A DNA stretch of 64,000 nucleotides, taken from positions 310,001-374,000 of the forward strand of contig MBPM02000001.1 of the NCBI GenBank assembly GCA_001695595.3. The letters are read 5' to 3'. Positions within the stretch are counted from its first letter, which is position 1; each line of letters begins with the position of its first letter. The notes beneath the pieces were generated by a model that was given only the letters and a program-made list of their open reading frames with translations, did not search any database and was not told the origin of the DNA. This DNA comes from Plasmopara viticola (lineage: Eukaryota; Oomycota; Peronosporomycetes; Peronosporales; Peronosporaceae). Both the position numbers and the translations under genes were made by a program. Positions 22,501-33,994 of this stretch are shown piece after piece.

Positions 22501-24951
22501 TCTGGTGTTTGTATCAACAGCTTTCGCTGGCAGACCAGATTGAAGCTCGCGCAATCTTTTGCAAGGTGCAAATCTCGTTTAGTCTCGTCATTGGGCTTGT
22601 CGGGAAGAAAGGACCTCCACTTGCCAAACACCCAGCAAAGAGCCTCGAGTTCTACCACTTTCCAGTCGATTCGAATTTCCGAAAACTGCACTTCGTAGTT
22701 ATACATTGCAATTTCCTTTTCAGGATCGTGTTGATCGTAACGAATCGTCCCATGGTCTCCAAGCGCACAGTGCTCACAAAAATAGTCATCCATCGACCAA
22801 TTCGTTCTGGAATGACTCGTTTTCGTCAGCAAAACCTTGTCGACAGTCATAATTTCATGCATGCCCCGCACATCATTCATAATGACTTGAGCTTGCAGCC
22901 ATGTCAAGTTTTCGTCTGCTGAAAACAGACGGACGTTTGTTTGAAAGTCACTCTTTACTTCGCTCCCATGCTCAAAAGTTTCCACCTTTAGATCTCCCAG
23001 TTCAACACCAAAGCAAAATTGATCGTGAAGAGAATACACAAAGCAGAATCTTCCCATAAGTATTCCTAGATGCGCAATTGGGGCGATCTGTACTTCATTG
23101 TATGAAATTAATCTCCTAGGGTGTGAGAGATTCCATTGGTTCCACCACAAATACACTGGCGCAAAGAGAGTCATCCACGTCGTCAATGTCTGGTCTTTTA
23201 TAAGGATCATGACACTGCCTAATTGAACGTTTAATGCCGGCTGGTGCCCAACAAGACGACTCTGATAAGCCGGAATAAGACACGATATTCGCAGTATTGG
23301 GGCGACCGACGAATGTGAGTCATCATTTCCACCACGCTGGTTCACATGATTGACAATATTGTAGCTATCATTGCGCTTAGAGATCTCATACATGCGCAGC
23401 GAGTGAACGCACAGCTGAATTTCGTCTTCTACGCACGACTGTTTGATGACTCCAATGGTCTGTCCGAACACCCATGCCCATTGGGTTCGCTGTACGAGCT
23501 TTTTTTCGGTTGTAACGGCCGCTCTGGCAGAAAAAAAAATCCCTGCACCGTGTTCTAACCTTGTCCGTACAGATAAACTTGGTGGAGAGATTGCATCCTC
23601 AAATTCGTCGTTGTCATCATCGTCATCATTATCTGCTGCTAACGTGGACGTCTCTCCTATAACAGCATCTAGACAGTCCGTCAATAGCCACTGCTTTGCG
23701 TACGAGAGTACCATCAGAAATCCATCCGGTCGCGATGCTTGGTGCTGGGATAACGAGGCTAACCTATCGAGTTCTTCGTATGGCGCCTTCACTTCAATCA
23801 AAATGGCGTACAAGATGTCAATAAGTTCCGGTCCAAAGTGCACTCTAGGTTGATTTTCTTCAAAAACAAAACTTTCATTGCCGCCAGCGCTCTGAACAGC
23901 ACAAATGTCACACGTTTCGGTAATACTTCCAGGATCACAACCAAGATCGAGATCCAGCTCTACGTCTGGGAACACTGCATTGACACTGTGGTAATACAAA
24001 CTAGCCTATGATCAACAAACAAATCATTCTCTGTCAATTAATGCAAAAACGAATACCGTTCAGTGACACGAGCAAGACTGGTACCTTGACTATACTGCGC
24101 CATTCGTGAAATAAATATTTTCGATAGATCTGCCGAGATATGTGCTCGTCTTTGGGACTTGAAGTGCCCTGCTTGCTTTGATATTCAAAATACGCTGCGA
24201 TGCCTGTAATTTTCATCAGCTACATAAACAGACACTGTGGTCAATATAGACGAAGACGCAAACAAACTTTCGCCACGAACCTTTCTCGATTTCATAGCGG
24301 AACTCGACTGCGGCGAATACTCCAGCTCCCACTCTGCATTTGTATTGATCAAGCTCATCTGTCCAATCTCGAGCGTACCGCTTCCTGGTTGCTAAACGTA
24401 CGCACCACATAATGTGCAGTCAGATCATTTTTTACATCATCGCGTTATTTTACAACTACCGGTGCCAGCGAACTTGCATCACAGTCGTATCGCACTTGTA
24501 CGTCCGTCAGTTCAATCTGCACATTGGCAATAATGTGTGACACTAGTCGTGATAAATACGTTCGATCTGTACGACATTGCTACAAATCAGTGGTGCCATG
24601 CGATTAAAATTTCTTAGCAATGGTCAGCCCACCGTCTCCATGGCTTTCATCGATGCTTGTATCCACATTCTCCATCTCTGCCATCTCATATTGTCGCTGT
24701 GTCTTAGGTGTTTGATGTAGTGATACACGGATTTCCTGAGCTTTAATCTGCACCGGTTGTGTCCACAGCGCACGCCATGGGATCTTGACGCTCAAATGAC
24801 CGATGGCGCCCTCCCCGTACGACAAACGTAGCTGCAGGTCTTGAAACGACATATCACCTTGCCACAGACTTAGCTTAAGCATGTTCGAGTTGAATGACAC
24901 GAACTTTCCCAAAAGACGCTGTAGCAGTAGCGCGACCGCGTGCTGGAGCAT
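10525..24951 (-). CDS. Giant VPS13-family bridge-like lipid transfer protein
   Basis: Seven exons: 24951-24633, 24566-24460, 24391-24281, 24219-24085, 24005-19653, 19582-13262 and 13179-10525 (14,001 nt, 4,666 residues). All junctions are GT-AG with phase kept; introns are 61-82 bp, clustered at the 5' end. The chorein domain opens the protein (LLLQRLLGKFVSFNSNMLKL, then LSVKIPWRALWTQPV). Next come YLSRLVSHIIANVQIELTDV and a long beta-groove region. Further on: a C2-like domain (about 2460-2640; VAVISIIREAKDLYNSQYFG), a PH domain start near 3205 (HKGYLLKKDSMLKWNRKYF) whose end lies near 3470-3500 after an insert with a DEP-like module (about 3320-3400), the VPS13 C-terminal/ATG2-like region (about 3940-4140; GFSKGLAKGTASLMSN), a PDZ-like domain (about 4262-4348) and a final PH domain (about 4505-4612; NGYLLKKGGFSTVRRWFVL). 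VPS13 proteins move bulk lipid at organelle contacts; the extra modules probably set its targets. It is divergent from the derlin gene. Confidence 0.95.
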
Positions 24952-25079
24952 CGTCGCTAGGTCAACGGTGCTTTTTTGTTGCTCGCTGAGAAAGTCGATA
25001 GTAACATTAAATATCACAGTATATATACTAATTCATACAAGTGATAAAGTATTGTGGCATTTCTTAACGAGCAAACTTT
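24952..25079. promoter_or_regulatory. Bidirectional upstream spacer, VPS13 / derlin
   Basis: 128 bp between divergent start codons, AT-rich with a TATATATA run near 25020. The TATA-like run may be fortuitous. The pairing puts a membrane-contact gene next to an ER-quality-control gene, but co-regulation is only a possibility. Confidence 0.4.
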
Positions 25080-26124
25080 ATGGCGGGGAGCATCGAGGCC
25101 TGGTACTATGGGCTTCCATACGTCACGCGCTTCTATCTATCAGTATGTTTTGGATCGACACTCCTGAGTACGCTGGGTTTCTTAAACCCGCAAACGCTCT
25201 ACCTGGACTTCGACCTCGTGTGGGAGCGCTTTCAGCTCTGGCGCCTCACTACCTGTTTCATGTACCTTGGGGGCTTTAGCTTTCCCTTTCTCATGCAACT
25301 AATGATTCTGTACGACTGTTATCACGACAATAGCTACCACTATTGAGCCTTACTTATTGTCTTGCTTTTTATTGGTACAGGACCAATTATTCGTCTCGAT
25401 TGGAGGAGGATCCGTTTCCGAGCGGAGGCGGTCCAACGGCAGATTACGCCTTTATGCTCTTTTTTGGAGCTGCAGTGCTTTGGGTGAGAAGCCACTTTTA
25501 TATCCTTCAAAGATTTTTTCTTGAAATTTTACAATCTAGTTGCGTCACGCGTCTGACTTATGCTAAGTACAGGTGGTCGCATTGTTTATGAGCATCCCAT
25601 TCCTGGGCACATCACTCATCTTTATGATCGTCTACGTCTGGAGTCGTCGAAACCCAACAGCACCTGTTGCCGTGTGGGGTAAGCCGACAGCGAACGTTTT
25701 AGCACTCTTCAATTTTTGCACGGAAATGTTGACGTCTATCGCTGTTCACAGGCTTCCGCTTTGACGGCCTATATCTGCCGTGGGCGCTCATTGCCTTCAC
25801 TGTGCTCGTTGGTGGAAACCCAATGATGGACATCTTCGGAGTCGTGGCCGGCCACCTGTACTACTTTTTGCTAGAGGTGTTGCCGACAACCAAGGGATGG
25901 AATCTTTTGCAGACTCCCACGCTGTTGTGCGTACTTTTTTCACTTTTTGTCTGAGTGCTTGATTTACAAATTTGTGTTGACGCAGTACAAATATGTTTCC
26001 GTCACCGCAAGTCACTGCTGGTGGAGCTCCAATTATTGGTGCGCGTGGTGCAGCCGGTCGCGGAGCAGCTCCTGGCGCAGGTGGCTATGGGTGGGGAACA
26101 GGAAGGCCGCTTGGCTCCGATTAA
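25080..26124 (+). CDS. Derlin (DER1-family ERAD channel subunit)
   Basis: Five exons: 25080-25309, 25381-25483, 25573-25678, 25752-25926 and 25986-26124 (753 nt, 250 residues, the usual derlin length). Introns of 59-89 bp follow GT-AG with consistent phase. The N-terminus (MAGSIEAWYYGLPYVTRFYL), the WR-containing block FQLWRLTTCFMYLGGFSFPF and the block TADYAFMLFFGAAVLW are derlin hallmarks. Later segments read RFDGLYLPWALIAFTVLVGG and GVVAGHLYYFLLEVLP; the tail is Gly/Ala-rich and ends near GYGWGTGRPLGSD, like other derlin C-termini. Derlins are rhomboid-like pseudoproteases of the ER membrane that help move misfolded proteins to the cytosol. Confidence 0.93.
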
Positions 26125-26594
26125 ACATACTTTGATGAGGACACTGCAGCACTTGCTTTTTTCGGAGACACAAGCTTCTTAATTAAGTATCTTTATTAGA
26201 GAGTTTTCGTGAATTAAGCTGAGCGTAATTTTAGTAGCTAGACTAATGAGATCTCCTGATAAAACTAGTATATCGGTAAATAAATTTACCAACGCGTCAC
26301 TTCTTTTTTTTTTATTGGCGAGTAGTAAGAGCTGCTCTCCTTCCTAGACAAGCGTAATTGTTCGCAATGCTCGTAGCTGGATCGATCATTGTCTTCTTAC
26401 CTCAATCAAAGCTAACGCAGCTTATATAAGAACACCGCCCGTCGCAAAAATAGCGCATTGAAAACCGTACTTGCCAGTACACCTAAAACCTCGGAACTGA
26501 ATAATCTACTCGGTCAAAAGTATGATCAAATTATAGTGCTAACAGCCAATCGTCGTTACGAAATGAGTCACCAAATCGTATTGAGGGAGTTGCA
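26125..26594. other. Upstream region of RPB3
   Basis: 470 bp between the derlin stop and the RPB3 ATG, AT-rich, with a T-run near 26305 and TATATAAG-like sequence near 26421. Small open frames reading into RPB3 out of phase are not supported. It probably holds the derlin 3' end and the RPB3 promoter. Confidence 0.4.
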
Positions 26595-27691
26595 ATGCCG
26601 CATCCGCGCTTTCCTAAGATCGAGATCCAGGAGCTGCGCGACGACTTCATTCGCTTTGAGCTTTCTGAGACCGATGCCAGCGTAGCTAACGCTATCCGTC
26701 GAGTCATGATCTCCGAGGTGCCGACCCTTGCTATTGATCTGGTGAGCATCGAGATCAATACGTCGGTCATGACGGACGAATTCCTAGCGCACCGCTTAGG
26801 CATGATTCCGCTCAATTTCGATGGCGGACTTGAGAACTTTCGTCAGCGCTTTGTATACTCACAAGACTGTGATTGTGACGAGAATTGCCCCAACTGTTCG
26901 GTCGAGTTTTCCTTAGACGTGACGGCTGACAGCGGCGTGCTGTCTGTTACAAGCGAGGCGCTTAAGTCATCTGATCCATACATCCGGCCCGTTAACTTTT
27001 CATCTGAGGAGGAGCTTAATAACACGCAGGATACCGGCGTTATTATTGCCAAACTTGGACCTGGACAGAGATTGCGCCTTTCGGCAATCGCTAAGCTTGG
27101 TATTGGCAAGGAACACGCCAAGTGGTCCCCCGTAGCTGTTGCCACTTATATGTACGACCCTATTATAACGCTTAACCAGACCGTGCTTAGTACTTACACG
27201 CCTGAGCAAAAGGCCGAGCTATACAAGAGCTGTCCTACTGAAGTGTTTGAGACAGACGAAAACTACGAACAGGTTGGAGGAGAAAACCTGGGATGATTTT
27301 TGCAAACTTGCTTATAATGTTGGTGATCTTGCTGCTACAGCTCACATTAGGAGATGCAATGCGATGCATGTATTGCGATGAGTGCGTTAAACTAGCGGAT
27401 TCGTTTAAGGATAATCCGGAAGATGACTCGGCTGTTTCCATTCGGATGCGGGAGGATAAGTTTATTTTCTCCGTTGAAGTGCGTAGACGTCTCAAAGTAT
27501 GTATTGAAAGTATTGCGACTAACCTCGTACTGGACTTGCATACGCAGACAACAGGGCAGCTGAAGCCAGAGGAAGTAGTGATATGTGCATTAGACCTGAT
27601 TCGTGAGAAACTGTCATCACTGAAGCATCAATGTCTAGAATTGAGCCAAGATGACCAGGGTTCAGCTGGACCGATAACGCCATTTGGATAG
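26595..27691 (+). CDS. RNA polymerase II subunit RPB3 (POLR2C)
   Basis: Three exons: 26595-27272, 27341-27478 and 27548-27691 (960 nt, 319 residues). Introns of 68 and 69 bp preserve frame; reading through the first would truncate the protein. The alpha-like dimerisation motif is clear (NAIRRVMISEVPTLAIDLV, residues about 33-51), as are HRLGMIPLNFD and the zinc loop CDCDENCPNC (about 92-101). Exon 2 rebuilds LTLGDAMRCMYCDECVKLAD, the second RPB3-typical Cys cluster. Exon 3 gives TTGQLKPEEVVICALDLI, the conserved C-terminal helix. RPB3 pairs with RPB11 to start assembly of Pol II in the nucleus. It is convergent with the ATG14/UVRAG-like gene. Confidence 0.95.
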
Positions 27692-27949
27692 CATGACATA
27701 GCAATAAGGTGTGCGTGTAGCCAGTCGAAATTAAGGACGCTAGAGCTATAAGGAAGCTAGTTGTTCTTCTCCAGGACGTACTGGTAATGCATGAATGCGC
27801 CTAGCTAGTGCAGCTTGCGCCGATAGAATGATGTGGTCATACGCCTTTGCAATACATTATCATACAGGTGATATATGATTGTACCTGCACTGTCTTGACA
27901 TTACTTGTACAGTCCAGTGATTCATCATACAAAGTGATCTTCCATTTTC

Positions 27950-29256
27950 TCAAGAATAGTGTGGCAAAATTTTGACAACTACGTCCAGTGGCTGTGAGTT
28001 TTCCAAAATTGCTGACATTGCGCCATCGCTTCGACTGCGAGTAGGTCGCCATTAAAAATGATGTCAGACATGTATCGCGGTGCAATTAGTCCCGTACCTT
28101 TCATCCGGGTCAATTTCGACTACTTCTTGGTTGTCGCACAGCGTTCCAAGTCGTGGAGAGTTGTAAACTCGTAGCAAGTTTCCCAGCAAATCTGTTTGAT
28201 GCGTTTCCTTTTCGGACACACCTTGGCAGGCACATAAGAACGCTACGTTCTCATGAAGCATACTTACTCCACGTGCAAAACCAACACTGCCGTCAGGATA
28301 AAGTGTGTGGCAGCCAGCTCCTTCGCTCGTATTTCCAATCGTAGAAAATGATCCGTTGAAATTCATCGGGTGTGGGTACGTGATCTTTAAATACTTAATA
28401 AGGCAGTGCAGCAAATGGATGACTTTACCGAGCGCCGCAGCAACTACTTCTGGTGGCACGTTCTCATACTTGCCGGATTTTGGTAACGGTAGCCCCACAA
28501 TTGTCCGAAAGAACACATGGCCATTCTTTATAGCTTTTTGTTGTCTCTGCCCCTCCAAAGCACATTCTGATTCGTCAGGCAGCCTACTGGGTTGATCGTG
28601 TAAATTTTCAAATACGTTTTCATCAAGCTCCTCTTCCGGGGTTAGTGCAAACAATGCAAATAGCCCACGAAGCCGGTCACCCCGAACTCTTGCAGCATTC
28701 TACAATATCAATTAACAGCTCAACAATTAAATACTCTGAAGTATCATGACTTTCGATGCTCCTCGTACCTCATCAGCCCATTGAATCTGATAGTCTAGGC
28801 ATTTCAGCACTGGGGCATACAAGCTCTCGGATCGGCCACTCTCTCGCTGCAATCTATGCTGCGCTTCCGCCACTTGTAAAGTGCGTTCCTCTAGCTTAGA
28901 GGTTCGTTCCATGACTGCAATCCGCTCAGAGCAGAGCTTTTTGCGCGCTTTCATCACCATCTCAGCCATATGCTCAACTTTATTCATGCGATCTTGCAGA
29001 CGTAGCTCTGCATGCACTAGTGCGTACTTCGTCTGCAAGCAACAGCATCAGATACTTAAATTAAATATTGTTCTATTGCGACAAAAATTTTGTGACGAAC
29101 GCTCAGAGCGTATTCAGTTTTCTTGCGCAACACGGCCACATCGGCCTGCAGTGCAGCTAACATTGTGCGACGCTGCTGCAGCATTGCGGACGTGCAACTT
29201 GCACACGAGAAAACGTCTCGTTTTCGATGACATAACGAGCATTCGCTCTTGTCCAT
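27950..29256 (-). CDS. ATG14/UVRAG-like subunit of the class III PI3-kinase complex
   Basis: Four exons: 29256-29101, 29032-28769, 28699-28098 and 28034-27950 (1,107 nt, 368 residues); introns are 63-69 bp. The last junction is the least certain. The N-terminus has paired cysteines (C6-x2-C9 and C18-x2-C21 in ECSLCHRKRDVFSCASC), as in ATG14/Barkor. Then comes a coiled coil of about 100 residues (DRMNKVEHMAEMVMKARKKL and on). The C-terminal domain has the family blocks LGKVIHLLHCLIKYLKITYP and SVGFARGVSMLHENVAFLC. These proteins join VPS34, VPS15 and Beclin 1 and steer the complex to autophagic or endosomal membranes. The paired N-terminal cysteines favour ATG14, but the sequence alone does not exclude the UVRAG/VPS38 branch. 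Confidence 0.8.
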
Positions 29257-31207
29257 TTTGACTGATATATTTGTCAGCAGTGATAAGTACTGTTATTGGT
29301 AACGATATGAACACCACACAAAACTATTTCCTCGTCCTTGGCGTTAGCGCGATAAGTAATACGTTTATTGAGCAATACTTGAAAGACATAACTCAAGCCA
29401 AGGCAAATTAAACTAGGCCCTTACAACTGCGCCTACAATGCCACGTAAGCCATGAAGCGGCTCTCGTGAGACATACCACTCGTTGCCTGCCACAATTGAC
29501 ATGGTTGGCTTTGAGCCAAAGGAGAATGGACGTGGCCTTATTTCTGAGCGCAAAGCGACACTTGAAGTACTAAGCAGTACTCCTAAGACACAGCATATGC
29601 TGCATGTCATAAGCGACTTGAATGGTTCAAAATCAGGGAGAACATGACGAAGCATTATTTCTGAGCATTATCACTGCGTGTTTCGTACGACACAGCACTC
29701 TCTGTATGTATGGTTGGCCCTAAGGCAAGGAAGAATTGATGAGGACCTGCCACCGCGCGAGAAGCGCCACGTATCCTATTTAGCGGTACCTATAAGACAC
29801 AGCACTCGCTGCATGTCATGATTGACATGACTGATTTTGAGCCAAGGTAGAATGGGCGCGGACTTGTCACCAAGCGTGAGGCGGTACATAATCAACTCAA
29901 CAGCACTTGATAGACACAACATTCGCTACATGTCATAAATGACTTGACTGGCTCTAAGTTCTGGAAGAATGGGCGGGCCCCTCATACTTTGCGTAAGATA
30001 GTACGCTAACTATAAAGGGGTACTTTTCAAATTCAGCACTCACTGAATACCATAAATGACATAATTGATTCGTGGCCCGGAGAGATTTAAAAAAGCTCTA
30101 TCACTCCGCGGAAAGTGGCAATTTTAAACCTACTAAGCGGTGCACAACACTCGCTGCATCTCATGAGTGACGTGATTGGTTTTAAGAGAAGAAATAGTCA
30201 ATAAGGACCTGACACTGTGCGGAAAGTGCCACTTAAAAATTAACAAAAGGTATTCGTGAGACATAGCACTTGCAGCATGTCGGTAGGCTTAAAGCGAGAA
30301 AAGAATAGGCGACTGCCTGCAAGGCCAATCGGATTCTACCCTCGCTGTATATATAAGTGATATGGCTGGCTTTAGAACTAGGAAGAATGGGCGTGGCCCA
30401 ATCACTGCGCGTCAAGTGGCACGTTAGCTATTTGCGTTGCCTAGAAAACACGATACTCGATCTAGGCAATAAAGGTTATGTTCGACTATAAGCCAAGGCA
30501 GAATGGACGAGGTAGTATCGCTACTCATGTTACAAGTAAACTACTGGGCGGTACATGTAAGACACCACACTCGCATTATACCATTGAGGACATGCTCGGT
30601 AGAAAAAGATGCGAGATTTCGTTGCTGCGCGTGCACGGGCACATCAGCCACCAAATATAAGCACAATGCATTGCATGTCATATGAGACATGTTTGCACTA
30701 GTAAAATTAAGCGTAGCCCTAAATTTTAATGACAGGATCGGTTCCGTAAAACACAACGCACGCTGCATGTCAGAAGTGACATGGCTGGCTTCAAGTCAAT
30801 AAAGAGCGACGGGGTAATATTCGTGCACATTACGAGACAAGTAAACTTTAAAGCAGCTGTTGTGAACACAACACTCGATTCGTAACAATTCCTGACTTGA
30901 TTAGCTTTTTGTAAAAAAAAATAAGGCGGCCGAAATTCTGCGCGTAATGTGGCATATCAGCCACTTATGCAGCACATCCTATAATTTCATGGCTGATCTA
31001 ATTGGCTCTGGGCCAAGGTAGAATGCCCGAGACCCGACCACTAAGCGTAAAGTGGCACGTAAATGACTAAGCGATACTCGTGAACGAATTTCTTGCTACA
31101 TGTTGTTATTTTTAGCTTTAAGCCAAGGGATAATAAGCAAGGCATTATCACTGCCCGTAACGTGGCACGAAACTTCTTAATTGGTAATCGTAAGGAACAG
31201 CACTCAG

Positions 31208-31410
31208 GCATTCCGCCTTGCGCTTAGGGGCGCTGTTGTTTCCCTGCGGCATACAGCGGGGCGCATTGGCAATGAGGTTTAGATCTTAACACTTTGGCGC
31301 GTTTAGTGTTAAAATAGGAAAATCCAAAACCTATGCAGAAAAATCTTTAATAAAGCATCGACGAATGCCCCAACCCTGTTCAGCGACTCGAAAGTCTACT
31401 TCCTCTACAT
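31208..31410. other. Non-repeat interruption in the array
   Basis: About 200 bp here do not match the unit; the sequence includes GCGGCATACAGCGGGGCGCA and an AT-rich stretch. The units resume with TAGACACAGCAC near 31,420. It may be an insertion or a fully decayed unit pair. No terminal repeats were recognised. Confidence 0.4.
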
Positions 31411-33896
31411 TCCTAATTAGACACAGCACATATCATGTCGTAAGAAGCACCTCTGCCTTAACGCCTCCGCAGAAGAAGCGTAGACCCATCACTACGCGTA
31501 AGGTGGTAAGAGTGTCACTGAGAGGTACTAGTAAAAAACAGCACTCACTGAGTGCCATGCGTTTAAACGAGTGGGTGTGGCTTTGTCGCTGAATGTAAAG
31601 TGGCACATAAATACAGAAAGATGCTCGTAAGACACAGCACTCTATGCATGCTGAAAGTGACATGATTAGCTTTAATCAGATGCAAAATAAGCGAGGCTTT
31701 GTACTAGAAAGTGTCACATAAAGTTCTAGGCAATGCTCGCAAGACTGTAAGACACAACACTCCGTGCACGTCAAAATCCATATCACTGCGCGTATAGGAT
31801 CACATAAACCTCAATGCGGAAACTGGAGATATAGCACTCATTGCATGTTATATGCAACATTGTTCGCTCCCAGCCAAGGATAACGAGCGAGGCCTAACCA
31901 CTTCCCGCAAAGTAGTATACAATCGGCTAGTCAGTAACAGCACTTAGCTGCATGTCATTAGCCACATGTTTGGCATTGAAGCCAAAGCAAAACGAATGAG
32001 GACTTACATCTACTAAAGTAGTACGTAGACTACTAAGTGATACTCAATGTAAACAGCATTGTGCATGTCACATTAGATATGCTTGCCGTTAAAGACTGGA
32101 CAGAAAGTTTGAGGCCCAGTCACTATATGTGAAGTGGTACGTAAAGTACTGAGCAATTCTTGGAAGACAATGCATGCCAAAAGTAGTATAGTTGCCTTCA
32201 AGCGAAGGTAAAATGAGCGGGGCCCAGTCACTTTGCAGAAAGTAGAACGTAAACTACTATGCGTACATGTAGGTTAAAACTGCCATTGCATGTCATAAGT
32301 TGTTTATTTGACTTTTGGTCACACGAGGCCCTATCACTGCGCAAATAGTGCCACGTAAACCACTGAGCAGTCCTCGTAATTTACATCACTTGGTACATAT
32401 CATGAGTGACAGGGTTGGTTTTTAGCATGGAGGAATGTATCATTACGGGACGTAGACTACTGATCGGATAGAGCACATAGCATGTTATAAGAGACAAGCT
32501 TTCCTTACAGCCTAGGTAGAAAGGCACTGCGCGGTACGTGGTAATTAAGACGCTGAGCTTTGCTTGCAACAAACACCACTCATTGCATGCCATGCTCAGC
32601 GTTCGCCGTCTAAAAATGGGTGGAGCCGTATCATAGAGCCTGTAGACTTCGTAGCACTGCTAGTAAGTCACCACTCAATACATGCTAGAACTGACATAGT
32701 TGTCTTTAAACGAAGGCAAAATAGGCAAGGCCATAAAACCGCGCAAAATGGAGCACGTGATCGGTTGATTGGTACTTGTAAGATGCAGTACTCGCTGCTT
32801 GTTAGATATAATGTGGTTGGCTTCAGTCCAAGAGTTATGAGCTAGGCTTCATCACTGCCCAAAAAGTGGTACGCAATCAGCAAGTCAGTAATCGAAAAAA
32901 ACAGCACTCGCTGCATGTCATAAGCCACATATTTAGCTGTAAGCCAAAGAGATAAGAGCGAGGCCTGATTACTGCCTGTAAATTGGCATGTAGTCGGCTG
33001 ATTGGTACTCGTATGAAACAGAACCCGCTGCGTGTCATGAGTGGCATGGTTAGCTTTTAAGCCGAAGGTAGTTTGGTCTATCCCTGTCACTACGCGTAAA
33101 GTGGCAAGTAAGCTACCGAGTAGTACTCATAAGGCGCTATACTCGCTCCATGAACAGCTTTCAGCCATGGCAGAATTGACGAGGTAGCAACAATGCGCGC
33201 TACGTGGGATGAAAACTACTATGCGGTACTCGTATTATAATATCATTGCACGTTAATTGGCACAAAAACTTATATGCAGTACTCGTAAGACACAACGCTT
33301 ATTGTATGTCATCAGTAACATGGTCGGCATAAACTCTAGAGTATATTTCGTAAAGCACTATCTCTACGCGTAATATAACACATAAACTTATGTCCAGTAC
33401 TCGCAAGACACAATATTTGTTGCATGTTATTAGTGACTTGGTTGGCTTTAAGCTGATAAAAGAAAGACGCGACCGTACCATAACGCAATTAATTGGCTGA
33501 TCGGTCCTCGTAAGATACAGCACTTGCTGCATGTTGTCAGTAACTTTGTTGGCTTTAAATTAAGCATGATGGAGCGAGTCCTCACCATTACACGCTTGGT
33601 AAAATGTTATTAATCAGTTGGTACTCGCAAGAAGGAGCACTCGCTGCATGTCATAAGCCACATGGTTGACTTTTGCAGAAAAAGAAAAGCGAGGCCTTAC
33701 GCCTGCCCGCAAATTGGTAATGTGATGTGTTGCTTTGTACTCGCAAGAAAGCATGTCATTTATGCCAAAGTTGACCTTTTTGCTTGGGCAGAATGGGAGT
33801 AGCTCTATCACTGTGCGTAAAGTGACATATATGTGACTGGGCGATACTCATAAGCAGCAGAACTGCGCTACATGCCATAAGTGGCATGCTTGGCTT

Positions 33897-33994
33897 TGCT
33901 AACGTGGCGCACAACATATTTTGTGCGCGAGCTTAAGCTAAGTTTGTCCTAACTTTGAAGCTATATAATAAAGGTTACGGAGTTATAGTTAGCA
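33897..33994. mobile_element. 98 bp MITE-like insertion in the array
   Basis: The segment starts TGCTAAC and ends GTTAGCA, a perfect 7 bp terminal inverted repeat, and breaks the unit periodicity. Just inside lies a perfect hairpin: GCGCACAA (33907-33914), loop CATATT, TTGTGCGC (33921-33928). Short T-runs on both sides could be a target duplication but are not diagnostic. It carries no coding capacity. Confidence 0.45.
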
